64,000 nt of DNA from Cubamyces lactineus (Eukaryota > Basidiomycota > Agaricomycetes > Polyporales > Polyporaceae): positions 62,001-126,000 of the forward strand of contig JACDTU010000034.1 in NCBI GenBank assembly GCA_022376465.1, in the 5' to 3' direction. The notes beneath the pieces are model-generated. The model had not been told where the DNA came from. It made no database searches and saw only the letters and a list, made by a program, of their open reading frames with translations. Both the position numbers and the translations under genes were made by a program. Shown here in pieces: positions 23,306-35,145 of this stretch; the stretch's first letter is position 1; every line of letters starts with the position of its first letter.

Positions 23306-26300
23306 TCAATCCTCATCCTCATCCTCGCCCTCGCCATCCTCGTCCTCGTAGTCTTCGTCCCTGTAATCGGCGCCGTCTCCGTCGCTCTCGTTCTCGCCCT
23401 CGTCGTCTTCGTAGCCCCCATCGCCGCTGTCACCAACCCCGCGCTTGTCACCCCCGTCATTCTCCTCACGTCCGTCCTCGTCCTCGTCTTCATTGTCCCT
23501 ACCTTCGTCTTCATCATTGCCCTTGTCTTGGATCTCCCCCTTGCATTCGCCATCGTCTCCCTCAGGCTGGTACGCGTCTTCATCTGACTTCTTCTTCGAG
23601 GGCTTATGGCGCTTTCCAGGCTTCTGCTTCGCCTCGACTGTGAGACCGACGTAGGCAAAGTGAGCGTGTGACCTCAGCTAGTGAGCCAGATGGAATGATT
23701 GATGCCGTAGTGTTGTCTCTCCGTCTCTCCTTGGGGTAGCGATCACCTGACGGATGACGCTCGTTGTCCAGCATGTTCTGAGTGAGCTCGAGGTCGCCGG
23801 ACGCGCGCTTCAGAGCAGAATCGAGTAACTGCAAGAAGGCATCGTGGGTCTTCACATTTTCGGCGAGGGCGCGCTGTTCTGCCGTAGGAACAACAAGCTG
23901 TGCGCGGGGAACACGTCTCATGACACTTGACTCCAGATCGCCGTTACCGGTAGAGTCAGCACGGCGGCGTTTCCAGCCCCTGCTGGGGCCATCGCGACGA
24001 TCTCGTGCCCATCGATTCCCTTGAGCTACTACAGGCCGGTTGTCGAGACGCAGCGGGGCAGGAGGTGCGGAGGAGGCAGGCGTCGGCAAGGTAGGAGAGG
24101 CACGTTGCTCTACTGCTTCCTCGTACCTTTGTATAACGTTGTTACCATGGAACCAGAGGAGTAATTCGCCAAGCACGCTATCCAGCGGGTGTCCGAACTT
24201 CACCACTGCATTGTCGCCTGTCCGGAGATCGCCCGACTGTAACACGCCCTGTTTGAGATAGCCACAGCTCCACTTATTGCCGTTGTGGTACTTGAATGTG
24301 TCGAAGTACTCGTCGATGAAGTCACCCACTTGCGTCTCGTTGAGGTTGGAATTGAGGTAGCGAACGGCGTGATAGACGATGACATGGAAGAACGATTCCA
24401 ATTCATCGCATATCTCAACCGCTTTGTCGACGTTGTTCAGTAGCATCACAGACTTGAATTGCCATGTTCCCTGCGGATAGCGCCAGTGTCTGAGCCTGCG
24501 GGACAAAGACCAAGTCATGTAAGGTAGGATGCAACGTACCGATCTTATGGGTTGACGAGGCGCTCTGACACCAGCCTGGGCGTCAATGCGCTTCGACATC
24601 TCCCAGTCACAGAGGAGCCCGGTGAAGGCGATCTTTTTTACCCCCCGATTCTGCACGATCTGAGGCAGCATCATGATATTACTACTGCTGATATCCCGGT
24701 GAAGGCGTGACGTGGTTCCGTTCACGACCTCGTAATGTGCTAGAAATAACCACGAGTTACGAGCAGTGAAGATCATGATGTGTCGAAGATCGCTTACCTT
24801 CGAGGCAGTCCAGGATTATGCTGAGGAGCTCGTTACCTGTCTCAAAATCCTTCAATGGCAACGCGATTTCCCTGACCACCAGCCGGGCATGCTGATGCAA
24901 ACGCATAGTGCAGACCTCGGACTTTCCCAACTCCAGGCCGGGTGGCAGCTTCGACTTCGACTTCGACTTCGATTTCGCCTTCTGTTTCTGTTTCTGCTTC
25001 GGCTTGGTCTTCGAGCTCGACAGTTGCAAAGTGTTGAGGTCGCCGTCGCTGTCTTCGAGTCGGGCGGGCGTCCGGATGGCCAGGGCGATCCGCTTGTCCT
25101 TGTGAATCCGTGCTTGCGCCCATTCCCAAACTTCCGGAGAGACCGTCTTCTGTCCGGGAAGGTCACCATAACATACCACGGTTGGGATATACGGGACCTG
25201 AGCTTCATTCAGCTCTCGCAAGATCTTGCCCTCGGGGTCGACACCAGGATAGTCGGCCCTCCAGCAGTCTTTCAGCCAGGCAAATTCTCTCGTTTCCCTA
25301 TTCAAAGCCGCGAACCCGAGCGTCCCCCGGCCTATCGCGCCCTTCGAAATGACGATTGGTCTGCCGACGAGGTATTGGCGTGTCCCGTTGCCGTAGGGGA
25401 CGTCAAGCATGTAGCGAGGTGCATCATGTGAGAGAGACGTCTTGAATAATTGTCGGACGTAAGTGTAGACGATCGGTTGATCCGTGGCAATTCCTTCGAG
25501 GTCGGAGGGGTCACATTTACTGAGGTCGATATCCGATGCATGATCCTGGGCCTCTTCCTCCATCATCGTGTAGAGAGGGTCTGACGGGTAGATACGTCGA
25601 GCAGTAGGATCGAGGCCGAGCTGCTCATCAGTGCACTGCGACATGCGCCAGAGGGTCCTGCAGAACATCTTCCAATTCTTGCAATAGTCAAGCACGACGG
25701 TGAAGATGACGCCGGATCTATCCCAGCGGGTGATGCAACACTCCGTCCCACTGACGAAGAGTAGGAATAACGCAGTGCGGTGCTGATGGGCAAAGGCCTT
25801 CTCTGCATAGTAGCCGGTGATCTGTCCACGCGCATCCGTGCGATCCTTGGCTTCCGGACACGATTGGCCGTAATCCGAAAGCGCGTCAACGCTTGTGTCT
25901 CCGCGCTCGAACTCGACGATAACAATTTGGTCCTCAACGTGAGATTTCCCATCCTCGGGGACAGGTGCTCCTGTGTTGCCGGTGCGGTAGAACGCACCAT
26001 CGGCTATCAGCGTGGACGTACCCTCACCAGTTCGGTGGGCACACGCTCTGAGCAACAGCCCCGGGGTCAATGCGTACGCATTGACGGCTTTGATCTAATC
26101 AGAGTGCCATGGGTGTTCTAAGCTGATCGTACAAGAGCAGTAGCACTTACGAAAGCATCCCCTAAGTCCTTCTCTAGCGCAACATTGGCCACACGGGTTG
26201 CGACTGAGCAGAACGGGTTCTCAGGGGGAACAGGAGGGGAGCGGACCCCCGGAGGGAGAGGCCAAAACCTCTCTACAAAGCCTGTGACAGACAGCCGCAC

Positions 26301-26372
26301 GGCCTTGTGCGCCATGTCATCTGTCATGTGCGGGCGTCGGATGTGTAGGTCTGGCTTGACTAAGTGGGACAC
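23306..26372 (-). CDS. FunK1-type protein kinase
   Basis: Fungal-specific FunK1 kinase family, expanded in mushroom-forming fungi; roles mostly unknown. First recognised exon from 26372: MSHLVKPDLHIRRPH to EKDLGDAF. An intron (about 26090-26150) joins IKAVNAYALTPGL to the long exon ending near 24770. Kinase landmarks: GRGTLGFAALNRETREFAWL, the catalytic loop LHRDISSSNIMM (about 24680-24710), LLCDWEMSKR in place of DFG, and GTWQFKSVMLL with DELESFFHVIVYHAVRYLN. A lysine-rich insert KQKQKQKAKSKSKSKSK (about 24955-25000) precedes the catalytic loop. The tail is basic (KRHKPSKKK), then very acidic, ending EDEDED at 23306, if a weak intron near 23655-23760 is spliced; unspliced, the frame stops at 23604. 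Upstream exons beyond 26372 are possible. Family certain, both termini less so. Confidence 0.85.
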
Positions 26373-27640
26373 GGTGTCTATTGCGGCCCTGAGAAAGCGG
26401 TGTATCTTTCACAGAGCCGGGGAGCTCCTGTGAGACGGGAGACTTGGCCATTGAGATGAGGAGAACGGAGCAGAGGGCTGATGAACGTACCTTTCTTCGC
26501 CTGAACTATATAGCTGGACGACTGTCTGTGATGTTGCTAAACTTTGCTGTAAAGGGCAACAGACGGAGCGTCCAAGCGCCGAAGTTGAGAATTTGCTGAT
26601 AGTCACATCAGTGTGGGTGCGTACAGGAACTGAATAGACAACGACTGCACCGGATGAATGCCACAGAACGAGAGCTGTGACGCCTCGTGGCGAGAGGTTA
26701 CAATCCCGGCCCAAATTGGTGGTCGTTCTACTGTGGGGCAAGCCTGATGGACCACGGACGTATCAGGACGAGGAGCAGGAGCGGGAGGAGCAGGAGGAGG
26801 AAGAAGAAGAAGGGGGCTTGTTTCAGATAGACTACGCTACGGTGCAAGCGGGCAGTACTATTACGTTATCCTATCGACGGCGAATCCACTTTTGTCAGGG
26901 CGTTGTCTACTGCCTGTACACTGATCGGACTACTGCCCTGTTAAAGGAATGAAGTCCATGAGGGTCGTAATGGTGCAGTCGGATTCGGAGGTACGAGAGC
27001 CGATAGTGTCACGGCAGGTGGAAGAGGCAGCGGCGCGTTCGATGGGGCCGGGCGTGTAGCGGAGGAGGTCGCCTGCTAGAGCGTGTTCCGAGCAGAGGAG
27101 GCGTGTCATTACACTGCGCTGCCTATGATGGGGCAGACACAGATACTCCCGGGCGGAGCACACATGCATGAGGAGGAGATGACCATTGCGTCCATCCCAC
27201 TGGAGTTGCTGGAGTCGCCCCTTTATGGCCACGAGTCGCTGGACCTGGAAACAGATGTAGTGAATAACGCTCGCAAGACATATGTACGAGCTCTACCGCC
27301 GATGTTAAGTGAGCATGATCTCGCAATTCATGGCTTGTCATGTGTTCTAGTCCTTCAGTCTATACCGAGCGGTGGAAAGAGGTGTCCCTGCGCCATTCAA
27401 TGATGGCGTCCATGCGGGGTTTGTGCTATAGCATGGCACGGTCGAGGGTGATAGAGCAAATTAGTCGTATGATATGAGACACCCACGTCGCGTGAGCAGC
27501 ACATACCTCTAGAGATACTGGGGCCGATGCTTCATGCTCGCTCCAAGGCTCAGCCCAATGGCCGCTGAGTATGAGAGGCGTCAGCTTCCAGAGAGCTACT
27601 TCATTCCAGTGGTTCAAGTACTCACTCGCACATCATCACC
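26373..27640. other. Intergenic, no supported gene
   Basis: Contains a purine run (gaggagcaggaggaggaaga and following, about 26786-26817). Short frames such as 27083-27403 (+) lack motifs. Upstream part of the kinase gene and promoter of the hydrophobin-like gene probably lie here. Confidence 0.4.
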
Positions 27641-28067
27641 ATGCTCGCTAGGTTCGCTACCATCGCCGCCCTCGCGATCCTTGCTGCCGCCACCCAGACT
27701 CCGGTCGGCACCTACATCACCGCACCGATCCAGTGCTGCCAGTACGTCGAGCCCGCGAGCGGCGCGATCGCTGCGAATCGCTCCAAGTCCGCCTGCGTCG
27801 CCATGCAGGACTTCACCACCTCGATCGGTATCACTTGCTCGTCTATCAACGTCGTGTGCCTCGGAGACAGTGACGCTTGGTATGTCTGCGCCCGGTGAGG
27901 TCTACTGCGGGCTAGAGCTGACATGCTTTGATTCCTATACCTCTGCCAATACCGTCTGCTGCGAGAACAGCTTGTTCGATACGTATGAGAGAATGAGTGC
28001 TTACCTGAGGTTGTACACTTACGCTCGGACTATAGGAGGACTCGCCGCCATCAGCTGTTTGCCGTGA
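27641..28067 (+). pseudogene. Class I hydrophobin-like gene, cysteines missing
   Basis: Hydrophobins are small secreted amphipathic proteins with eight cysteines in the order C, CC, C, C, CC, C. The first exon is MLARFATIAALAILAAATQ (signal peptide), then TAPIQCCQYVEPASG and IGITCSSINVV, standard hydrophobin blocks. The end is recovered as TVCCENSLF (27950-27980) and, after an intron, GLAAISCLP with TGA at 28065-28067, matching the VCCENNxFxG...IGCTPI ending. The first cysteine position before IQCC reads tyrosine (TYITAPIQCC), the one before VCC is absent (SYTSANTVCC), and extra cysteines occur (SACVAM, VVCLG). The last donor site is also poor. I read it as a decaying hydrophobin, though a novel cysteine pattern cannot be excluded. 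Confidence 0.65.
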
Positions 28068-28649
28068 GTTGTAGTACGGCCACGCTGAGCGTCCGCGGCT
28101 TGTAGGGAGAAGTTGACGCGAGGGGCGCATGAAGAGATAGAGTGTGCCGGGAAGAACGAGAAAGGAATGTTACTTTGTATGCCAGATCGGAGCGTATATG
28201 CACGAGTTGATAGTGAAGAGAGCGTTGCACCAACGAAATCGAGGTGCTTTCACCACACACGTACTGAAGCTCAACGTTCAACTATGAGATCCTGTCCCAG
28301 ATGGGCCTGCCATTGACGGGCAACAGGCGTACCATTCCCGGCGTAGCGGTGTCTGTCCGAGAAACAATAGAGATCTGATAGCCAATAGCGAGCGACGTAC
28401 AGGCGCAGAGAATGCAACGAGCTAAGGAGTGGCACAACGAGACGGGAGCAAGGAACGAGAGATGAACAGATCTGTGAGTCGTGTCAGATCAGATACGTGA
28501 GCAATCGCATCGCGGTGAAGGGGCACGTACCAGGGAGGTGATAAGGGAGCGTGCGAGGGTATATGACCAACTATGTAACACAAGAACCGAGTCCATGTCG
28601 AGGAGAGAACCGGAAAGCAACGCACAGCAGATTCAACAAAGAGGGGCGC
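28068..28649. other. Intergenic between convergent genes
   Basis: Frames are short and unsupported. Nothing recognised. Confidence 0.4.
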
Positions 28650-30001
28650 CTAGACGCGAGTACCAGGTCGCTCAGAGGTCGGTGTCGCTCTCCACGCAGC
28701 AAAGTGCTCGTCGAGCTTCTGCCACGCCTCCGGTGACAACGTGTTGAGCGGCGAATCGGCCGGGATCGACATATCGAGCTCTTCCATCAACTCGTGGATT
28801 GCCTCGAACAGCTCGCGGGCGGACCGCTTAGGTGTAGTGTCGGGAGTCGTAACGTCCCAAGGCCCGAACACCTCGTCGATGAGATCGCGAACGACCTGAA
28901 ATTTGGTGGCAATCGTGCATAGCTTGGGAACGACGGGGTCATAGCGTTGAGCCAAAGCTCGAGCCTTGATATCGCGCAGCTCGCGGCGAAGTTTCTGGGC
29001 TATCGCGATCTTCTCGGACATATCTACTCGCAGGTGCTCCACGCTGTCGGTGGTCGAAGCTAACTCGGCCTCCGACGCCATGCATTCTTGCACTCCGATC
29101 ATGATGCTGAACCCCATGATATCGGCAGCTGTCAACACGGCAGAGAACAAAGGCGCAAACGGGAGGGAGATGATGGCCTAGAATGTCATATACGAAACAT
29201 TCATCAGCATATAACACGCAGAAGATTCGTTTTTGGATGACATACAGCCGTGCGGACAATCATGTGCGCCATCTTTCGCCTGCGCGTTTCCCTTTGGGCC
29301 ATAACGAGTTTGTCACTCAGAGAGAAGAGTGTCTCGGCATCATCCAGTGTCTGCTGTATGTTCTCTTCAACCTGCTTGAGCGTATTGTCTCGCTGATCGA
29401 GGAGCTGTAGATGCTGGTCGTAGGTATGCTTGCAGTTCCCGTTCGCAATGACGTATCCTGGCGCCTGGTAGATACAGTTGGTGCCATATTTCATGCTCTA
29501 CGGGGGCGTAACTGGCGTGAGGGGCAACAAAGATCTGGAGAGGCCGACCACACGAACCACGGTAAGAACGGTATATGTAGAGAATACCACATTGTTCTTC
29601 GCCACGACATAGTCCTTCGGTTCAGTAGGATGCGGCGGCTCCTCCAGCAGAGATGTGATCCTCCGCTGCACCGAGGGAAAGATGGCCTCGATCTTCGTGC
29701 GGACGGGAGCTAAAATCTCGTCAAGGGATTTAATTTGCTCATTACACTTCGTGTTGTGGTTCCCTGTTGAGGATTTTGGTCTATGCTTAGTGGTATACCG
29801 ATAGCATGAGGGACCTACAACAGAAACAATCTGTCAGGTGGGCCTCGGGAGCCGCGTCCTCCGCCACGTTATTGATCTGTAAGGCCGTCGATGTCAGTGA
29901 GTGCATTCCAGTCCAAGGTTGAATAATTGGCTATAGTCGCTCACCAGAGGATCGCTCTCCGGAGCAGGAACTATGTTGGGCGTATCCGCCTCGCCGTCCA
30001 T
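28650..30001 (-). CDS. Unknown protein with coiled-coil and hydrophobic segment
   Basis: I do not recognise this family. Minus-strand exons join consistently. The start at 30001 reads MDGEADTPNIVPAPESDPL, then INNVAEDAAPEAHLTD. The next exon has CNEQIKSLDEILAPVRTKIE and FPSVQRRITSLLEEP. Then comes SMKYGTNCIYQAPGYVIANG, and HLQLLDQRDNTLKQVEENIQ begins a long helix through ETLFSLSDKLVMAQRETRRR. After an intron (about 29165-29228) a hydrophobic stretch, AIISLPFAPLFSAVLTAADI, may cross a membrane. A second charged helix, SVEHLRVDMSEKIAIAQKLR, follows, and the protein ends SERPGTRV at 28650. About 370 residues. The alternation of coiled coil, membrane-like segment and coiled coil resembles other orphan basidiomycete proteins, but no function can be given. 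Confidence 0.6.
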
Positions 30002-30521
30002 GTGTTGCCGGGGATGCAAGCACTCAGCAGATTCTCCCGTCAGCCGGTGCTAGTTTGGACGAATTAGCTGGTGTCTGTAGGAAATCTGCGCAATGTTCTT
30101 ACAATACTTACATGAGTGTACCCAAGTACGTAGCAACTACACAACAGACGAGTGGTGCCAGTCGATGATGGAGGACGCAACACAACCTCAATGGGCGCTT
30201 ATTAAGCCACTCGGCCGAGACGCCGTGGCAAATGTCGGGCGCCTATCGCAGGTCCGAGTCCACAGTGCGCGATCGCGTACCGCAGTGTACGTGCTGAACG
30301 GTCGATACTAGGTACGATGTAGCATTATGAAAGTTCCAGTATAAACTACTCATTCTCACATTCCAATTTCCCCATGTGTCGCGAACACTTACATGTAACA
30401 TCACCATAACCACGAATATGTTAGAGAACGGGAGTAAGCGACGGAACAATTGAGCACCCAGACATACATGAGTTCCCCATTACATGCAAATCTGTGTTTT
30501 ATGAAAGCACTCGATAACCGC
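30002..30521. other. Intergenic, no supported gene
   Basis: Between two leftward genes; should include the promoter of the unknown coiled-coil gene. No coding features recognised. Confidence 0.4.
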
Positions 30522-31435
30522 TCATTGCTTCTGCATGCTAGCCTGCACCGCCAAAACTTTCGCCACAGCGGGACGCTCCTCAAGCGTCTTGTGCCACCTG
30601 TGGTACAGTGACCGTTAGCCTCTAGAACGACAATGCGGAGCCAAAGCCGTAGCCTATGATTAGACGCAAAAAGAATACTCACTTGTACGCCGACGGATAG
30701 TCCTTCTCGACGTCAACACCGGGTAGGTCCTTGAAGCTGACGTTGAACGCGGCGCGGTTCCAAGTGATGAACGCGATGTCCGCGATCGTGGGCTTGCCGC
30801 CGACGAGCCACTCCTGCTTGGAGAGAACGCTCTCAAGCACGCTGTATACGCGCTGCGTCTCCTTCTGGTACCGCTCAATCACGCCCGGGAGATGCTCGGG
30901 GTGGTACCTCTTGAACCAGAAAACCTGGCCGAAGTACGGGCTGTATGCGGATCAGCGATCGTCAGCACTCTCCCGCATACCCGTCAGTCTGGGTGATGAG
31001 GAAACTTACCCTTGTCCAGACGCCTGGAAAAACAGCCACTGGAGGAGGTTGTATTTGTCGTTCCCGTCCGATACGCCGAGCTTGTCCTCCTTACCGTATT
31101 TCTCGAGGAGGTAGAGGAGGATCGCGTTGGACTCCCAAATCACGAAGTCATTGTTCTTGTGGTCGATGAGCGTCGGGATACGCCCATTTGGGTTCAGCTT
31201 CGTGTGCTCGGGCGACTTCTGCTCGAGCTTGGTGAAGTCGAGGTAGATGCTCTCGTACGTGAGTCCGAGCTCCTCGAGGACGAACGCGACCTTCCTGTGA
31301 ACAGAGTGGAAGAATCATCGAATTGGAATTAGAGAGACGTTGAGGGAGCAAATATATCAATATACGAAGATGGGCTCACCAGCCGTTAGGGCCGCCAATA
31401 TGGGTATAGAGCGTAAACTGCTTGTCATGCGACGT
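30522..31435 (-). CDS. Glutathione S-transferase, Ure2p-like, no visible ATG
   Basis: Cytosolic enzyme that conjugates or reduces substrates with glutathione; Ure2p-like GSTs are expanded in wood-decay fungi. Minus-strand exons read TSHDKQFTLYTHIGGPNGW, then KVAFVLEELGLTYESIYLDF, then LNPNGRIPTLIDHKNNDFVI with WESNAILLYLLEKYG (thioredoxin-like domain). Next is FFQASGQGPYFGQVFWFKRY, then the helical domain with LVGGKPTIADIAFITWNRAA (N-capping box region). It ends VLAVQASMQKQ with TGA at 30524-30522. About 240 residues, full length. In the coding frame there is no ATG before SHDKQ: the expected position reads ACG at 31435-31433. Either a near-cognate ACG start, an upstream mini-exon, or a start-loss mutation. 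Confidence 0.85.
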
Positions 31436-33085
31436 CGTTGCGATATGGTGTTGGTTGTATAAGAATGCTTGAAGTATGAGCGAGGTAGGGGGAGAATAAC
31501 AGAACGAATCGGCGCAGATACTCGTGGAGCAAGGTGCGTGTCTTTATACCTTCGTCCTTTTGGGCCAGGAGTGCTCATATAGCTACTGGCATGCACGGAG
31601 ATATTGGAAGTAAAGAATTCGCATTGTGCGAGTGAGATCGGCGCCAGAGGGTGAACAGGCTGGCTAGGAGGCAAGCTGACAAACGGTGAGAGACTAGATG
31701 CTGACGGAGTAATTAGGTGGTTGATTGTGTTACTGGACACCACCCTCGCGTCCATCGTGAGTGTCAGTGGCTGCGCGTGGAGTTTAGCGAGATCGGATGC
31801 AGTTCGCTGAGGCGCACCGAGCTCGACTTCGCAGTCAGAGAACGTCTGTGAAGCTGGTTGAGGGGGTTGCGAGCCTTCCTGGGAAGTGGTTGCGACTGCG
31901 TCTTGGTCAGTCGATGGTGAGTAAATCAAGGAACCGCTGTCAAACCGAGAGTCGTAGCGCAGACGGTGACGACAGTCCGCTGTCCGTGTGTTGAGGCCAC
32001 CGGAAGCATCGCGCTCGAAACGCGAGCATGCGGAGCGCACAAAACTGAATAGCATTGTCAACAGGGAATCGTAACCCCTTTAAGAGGTCGTCGGTTATGT
32101 CGAATCAGTCGATGAATTCTTCTATGGCCCAGTATTTGATACGAGAGACATTCAAAGCTGGCGCGGGGTGGCAGCCAACCATATGTCGGTCCCAGAGTGC
32201 CGGCATAAAAGAAGAGGAGAAATGTCAGATCCATTTACGGACGTGATGAGTAATGTGGTTCTGGATTGGATTTGCAACAGCGTTAGGACAAGGAGAAGAC
32301 TAGAGCAAAAGTCCGACCAGGAGCGGAACAGGGCTAAGCTGCTGCTGGAGTAGCTGACAGTGGAAAAGAGGAATTGTCGCTAATTGAGTGACTCGAAGTT
32401 GGGCTTGTTGCCTTTGCTTACGTAACTAATACTAATGCGTTGAGCGTCTGGTAGTAGTACTTGCCGCTACTAACGACGACCAGACCACCACTGCCACCTG
32501 GGGTCAACTGCCTAGGAATGCACCTCCACTATCAGTGTAGCTGTCTACAGGCATTCGAGCCTCACCCGAGGCAGAATATCGTCGTAATGCGTGCAGACAG
32601 CAGGTAGTGGCGATAGATTCGCGGTAGCAAGTCTATTCTGACTCCCATTCACTAGCGCTACCAGCATTCAATCCAGTGCGATGCAGCGCTCGTCCAAGGC
32701 TTCTTGGAGACATCGCACCCTGGAAGCTATGAGCCGTCGCTTGAATACATGTAAAGCTGACTCAAACTCACTAGTCTGAGAATCATCATACTCCTGCTCA
32801 CCACGGTCAGGCGACTCTTTCCGAGACAGCGCCGGCCCGTTCTTGTTGCGTAGCAGAGGCTTCAAGAATCAAGTGGGGCGCGTATGTACGTTTCTCACCT
32901 CATGAAAGTCACCGTATGGTCATATGGCTGATGATGTACAGGGTGGAACATGCCTCGCTAGGCCACTCGGGAATCGTAAGCCCGGGCCGTCTCTTGACTC
33001 GTGACCGCCGCGGAGGGATTAAATGGGGACGACGAGAGCGTCGCCACTGCCTACGGTGCTCCTCTTTTAGAGCCTGTGCGAGAAG
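31436..33085. other. Intergenic, no supported gene
   Basis: A 234-codon minus frame (31357-32061) overlaps the first GST exon out of frame and has no domain; composition looks like leader sequence. The rest, to the pectinase start, shows nothing recognisable. Confidence 0.4.
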
Positions 33086-35145
33086 ATGCGCGTACTCCTC
33101 ACATGGCTTGTGGGTGCGTTTCTAGGAGCTGTGCTGACGCAGGCAGCTGCGGTGCAGGACAGAGCGCCTAAGACTTGCACGCTGAAGCCCCTTGGGCACG
33201 GAAAGGATGATACAGACCAGGTAAGCTTTGACCTCGGTATTCTCTCATCAAATCTCATAAAACGCTGTACGATACCAAGGTGGTGGCTGCAATTGCCAGA
33301 TGCGGGCACTTTGGCACGACAGTGTTCGGTCCAGGCCAATACAATATTACCAGGTTCGTTCGCGCCCTCCCATCCTGAACCCCAGGGCTTCGTAACTGAA
33401 CAAGCAACAGGAAAATGACATGGGATCTTGTATCGTCCCGAGTCGACATGCATGGCTATCTCAACGTGAGCCGAGTTTGTTCACCTCCGCCGAGTACACC
33501 GAGTTCTGATGATCATGTTAGTTCAAGCCTGACCCCGAGTACTGGCTGAACGCCAATAACACCTATCGTGTCATCTTCATTCAAGATCAGGCGTCGTGGT
33601 TTGTGATCACTGGGCACGACTTCATCGTCGACGCGCACGCTTCAGGCGGGATAAACGGCAATGGCCAGACGTGGTGGTCGTTCTACGGGAATCGCTCTCG
33701 TTCGGACGGGGACGGTCGCCCGGTTTCGCTCACGCTATCTAACGTGACGAGGGGTGTCATCAAGGATTTCAGGATCGAGGCGCAGCCGTTCTGGTGCAAC
33801 GCAGTCGCAGACTCCCAAGATGTGGTCTATGACGGTATGTACTGCAATGCAACAAACCAGGACCCTCTGTACGCAGGCCAGAAGTACGCGCATCATTGTC
33901 CTTTCAAATAGTTCAACGCTATACTCAACGCTGCTCTAGCGTGGTTCCCAATACAGACGGTTCGCATTTGTCATCCGTAAGGGAGACGTACTAGGTTGAT
34001 CATGGCATGTTTCAGGTATCAACACCTACCGTTCCGACCGCGTCTCCCTGTTGCGTTTCGATGTAAGCTTCTTTACTGCCTGCCCATTTGTAGTCTCTAA
34101 TATCCACCATAGATCACCTGTGGCGACGATTGCCTCGCTATCAAAGGAGTGCGTATGTCAACCGTCCTGCTACACCATCCAACTAACCTTTTTACAAGAA
34201 CTCGACGAATGTTATCGCGAAGGATATCACTTGCAGAGGGGGCAACGGAATCGCTTTCGGCTCTCTTGGCCAATACGTAGACCTTGTCAGTTGGTCCTGC
34301 CGGATCTCCAAGTCTTCGCGTACTAACCGACGATGCACATTATGCAGCCGGATATTGTGGACAATGTCGTCATGGAGGACCTCAAGGTAACTGTGATCTG
34401 TTGCCTACTTCTACTCGAAAGGGCGAATTGTTCATGCACAACAAGATGATTCGCCTGGATCCTCAAATACAGCCCAACATGGGTTCGGGAGTATACCTCA
34501 AGACGTGGACAGGCACGGTTCACGGGTCCCCTCCCACCGGAGGAGGGGGCGGAGGCGGTACGTACCTCCACACACCTGATCAATGCGACACATTTTTCCT
34601 CACAGGCTGAGTTTCTCGGTCTTCCAGGTTTCGTCTCGAATGTCGTCGCGAAGCGTGTCTCGCTTGATCGCGTAACCGTGCCTATCCACCTCTACCAGAC
34701 CAACGGTGGACATTCGTGAGTCTCTCCTCTCAATCCCTCTTCCGCTCCCGTTGATCGGTGTGAGCAGTGGCGATGCACCGTCCAAGCTGCAGTTCAGCAA
34801 CCTCACATTCAGTGACTGGACAGGGACCTCGTTGCGCAATACCAGTGTGTCCGCTCCCTCCTCGTTTGCCTAGCACCTACTTACCACTGGGCCCTTTCTA
34901 TCTGACTTCGTTTACGTTGCGCCATCCAGTTGTAGACATCGAGTGTAGTGCCGCTGTGCCGTGCCCGAACATACAATTTCACGACGTGAACGTCGCACCG
35001 CCAAATGGCACGGCGCCAAGCTACAGGTGCGTTAATGTTGCGAGCGAATTTGGCCTCCCAGGTAGATCTCTAAGCTGCTTTGCCGCCACCGACCTGAGCT
35101 GACATGAATGTTGTATAGCTTGCAACGCTACAGGCACTCAGTAAT
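33086..35145 (+). CDS. Glycoside hydrolase family 28 (exo-polygalacturonase type)
   Basis: Secreted pectin-degrading enzyme that cleaves galacturonan. The ATG at 33086 gives the signal peptide MRVLLTWLVGAFLGAVLTQ; the mature part starts near CTLKPLGHGKDDTDQ. Exons then read VVAAIARCGHFGTTVFGPGQ, INGNGQTWWSFYGNRS and VVYDGMYCNATNQDP. The GH28 catalytic aspartates are in NTDG (near 33948-33960, split by an intron) and CGDDCLAIKG (about 34112-34140). The usual GHG motif reads GGNGIAFGSLGQY, and the substrate-binding RIK region reads SGVYLKTW. It ends SYRCVNVASEFGLP then ACNATGTQ with TAA at 35143-35145. About ten short introns. Family is certain; exo-acting specificity is inferred from the GGNG variant. 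Confidence 0.9.

Noticed and set aside
31357..32061. 234-codon minus frame upstream of the glutathione transferase
   Set aside because: It overlaps the first GST exon out of frame, has no domain, and looks like leader sequence. Kept only as a possible upstream ORF.
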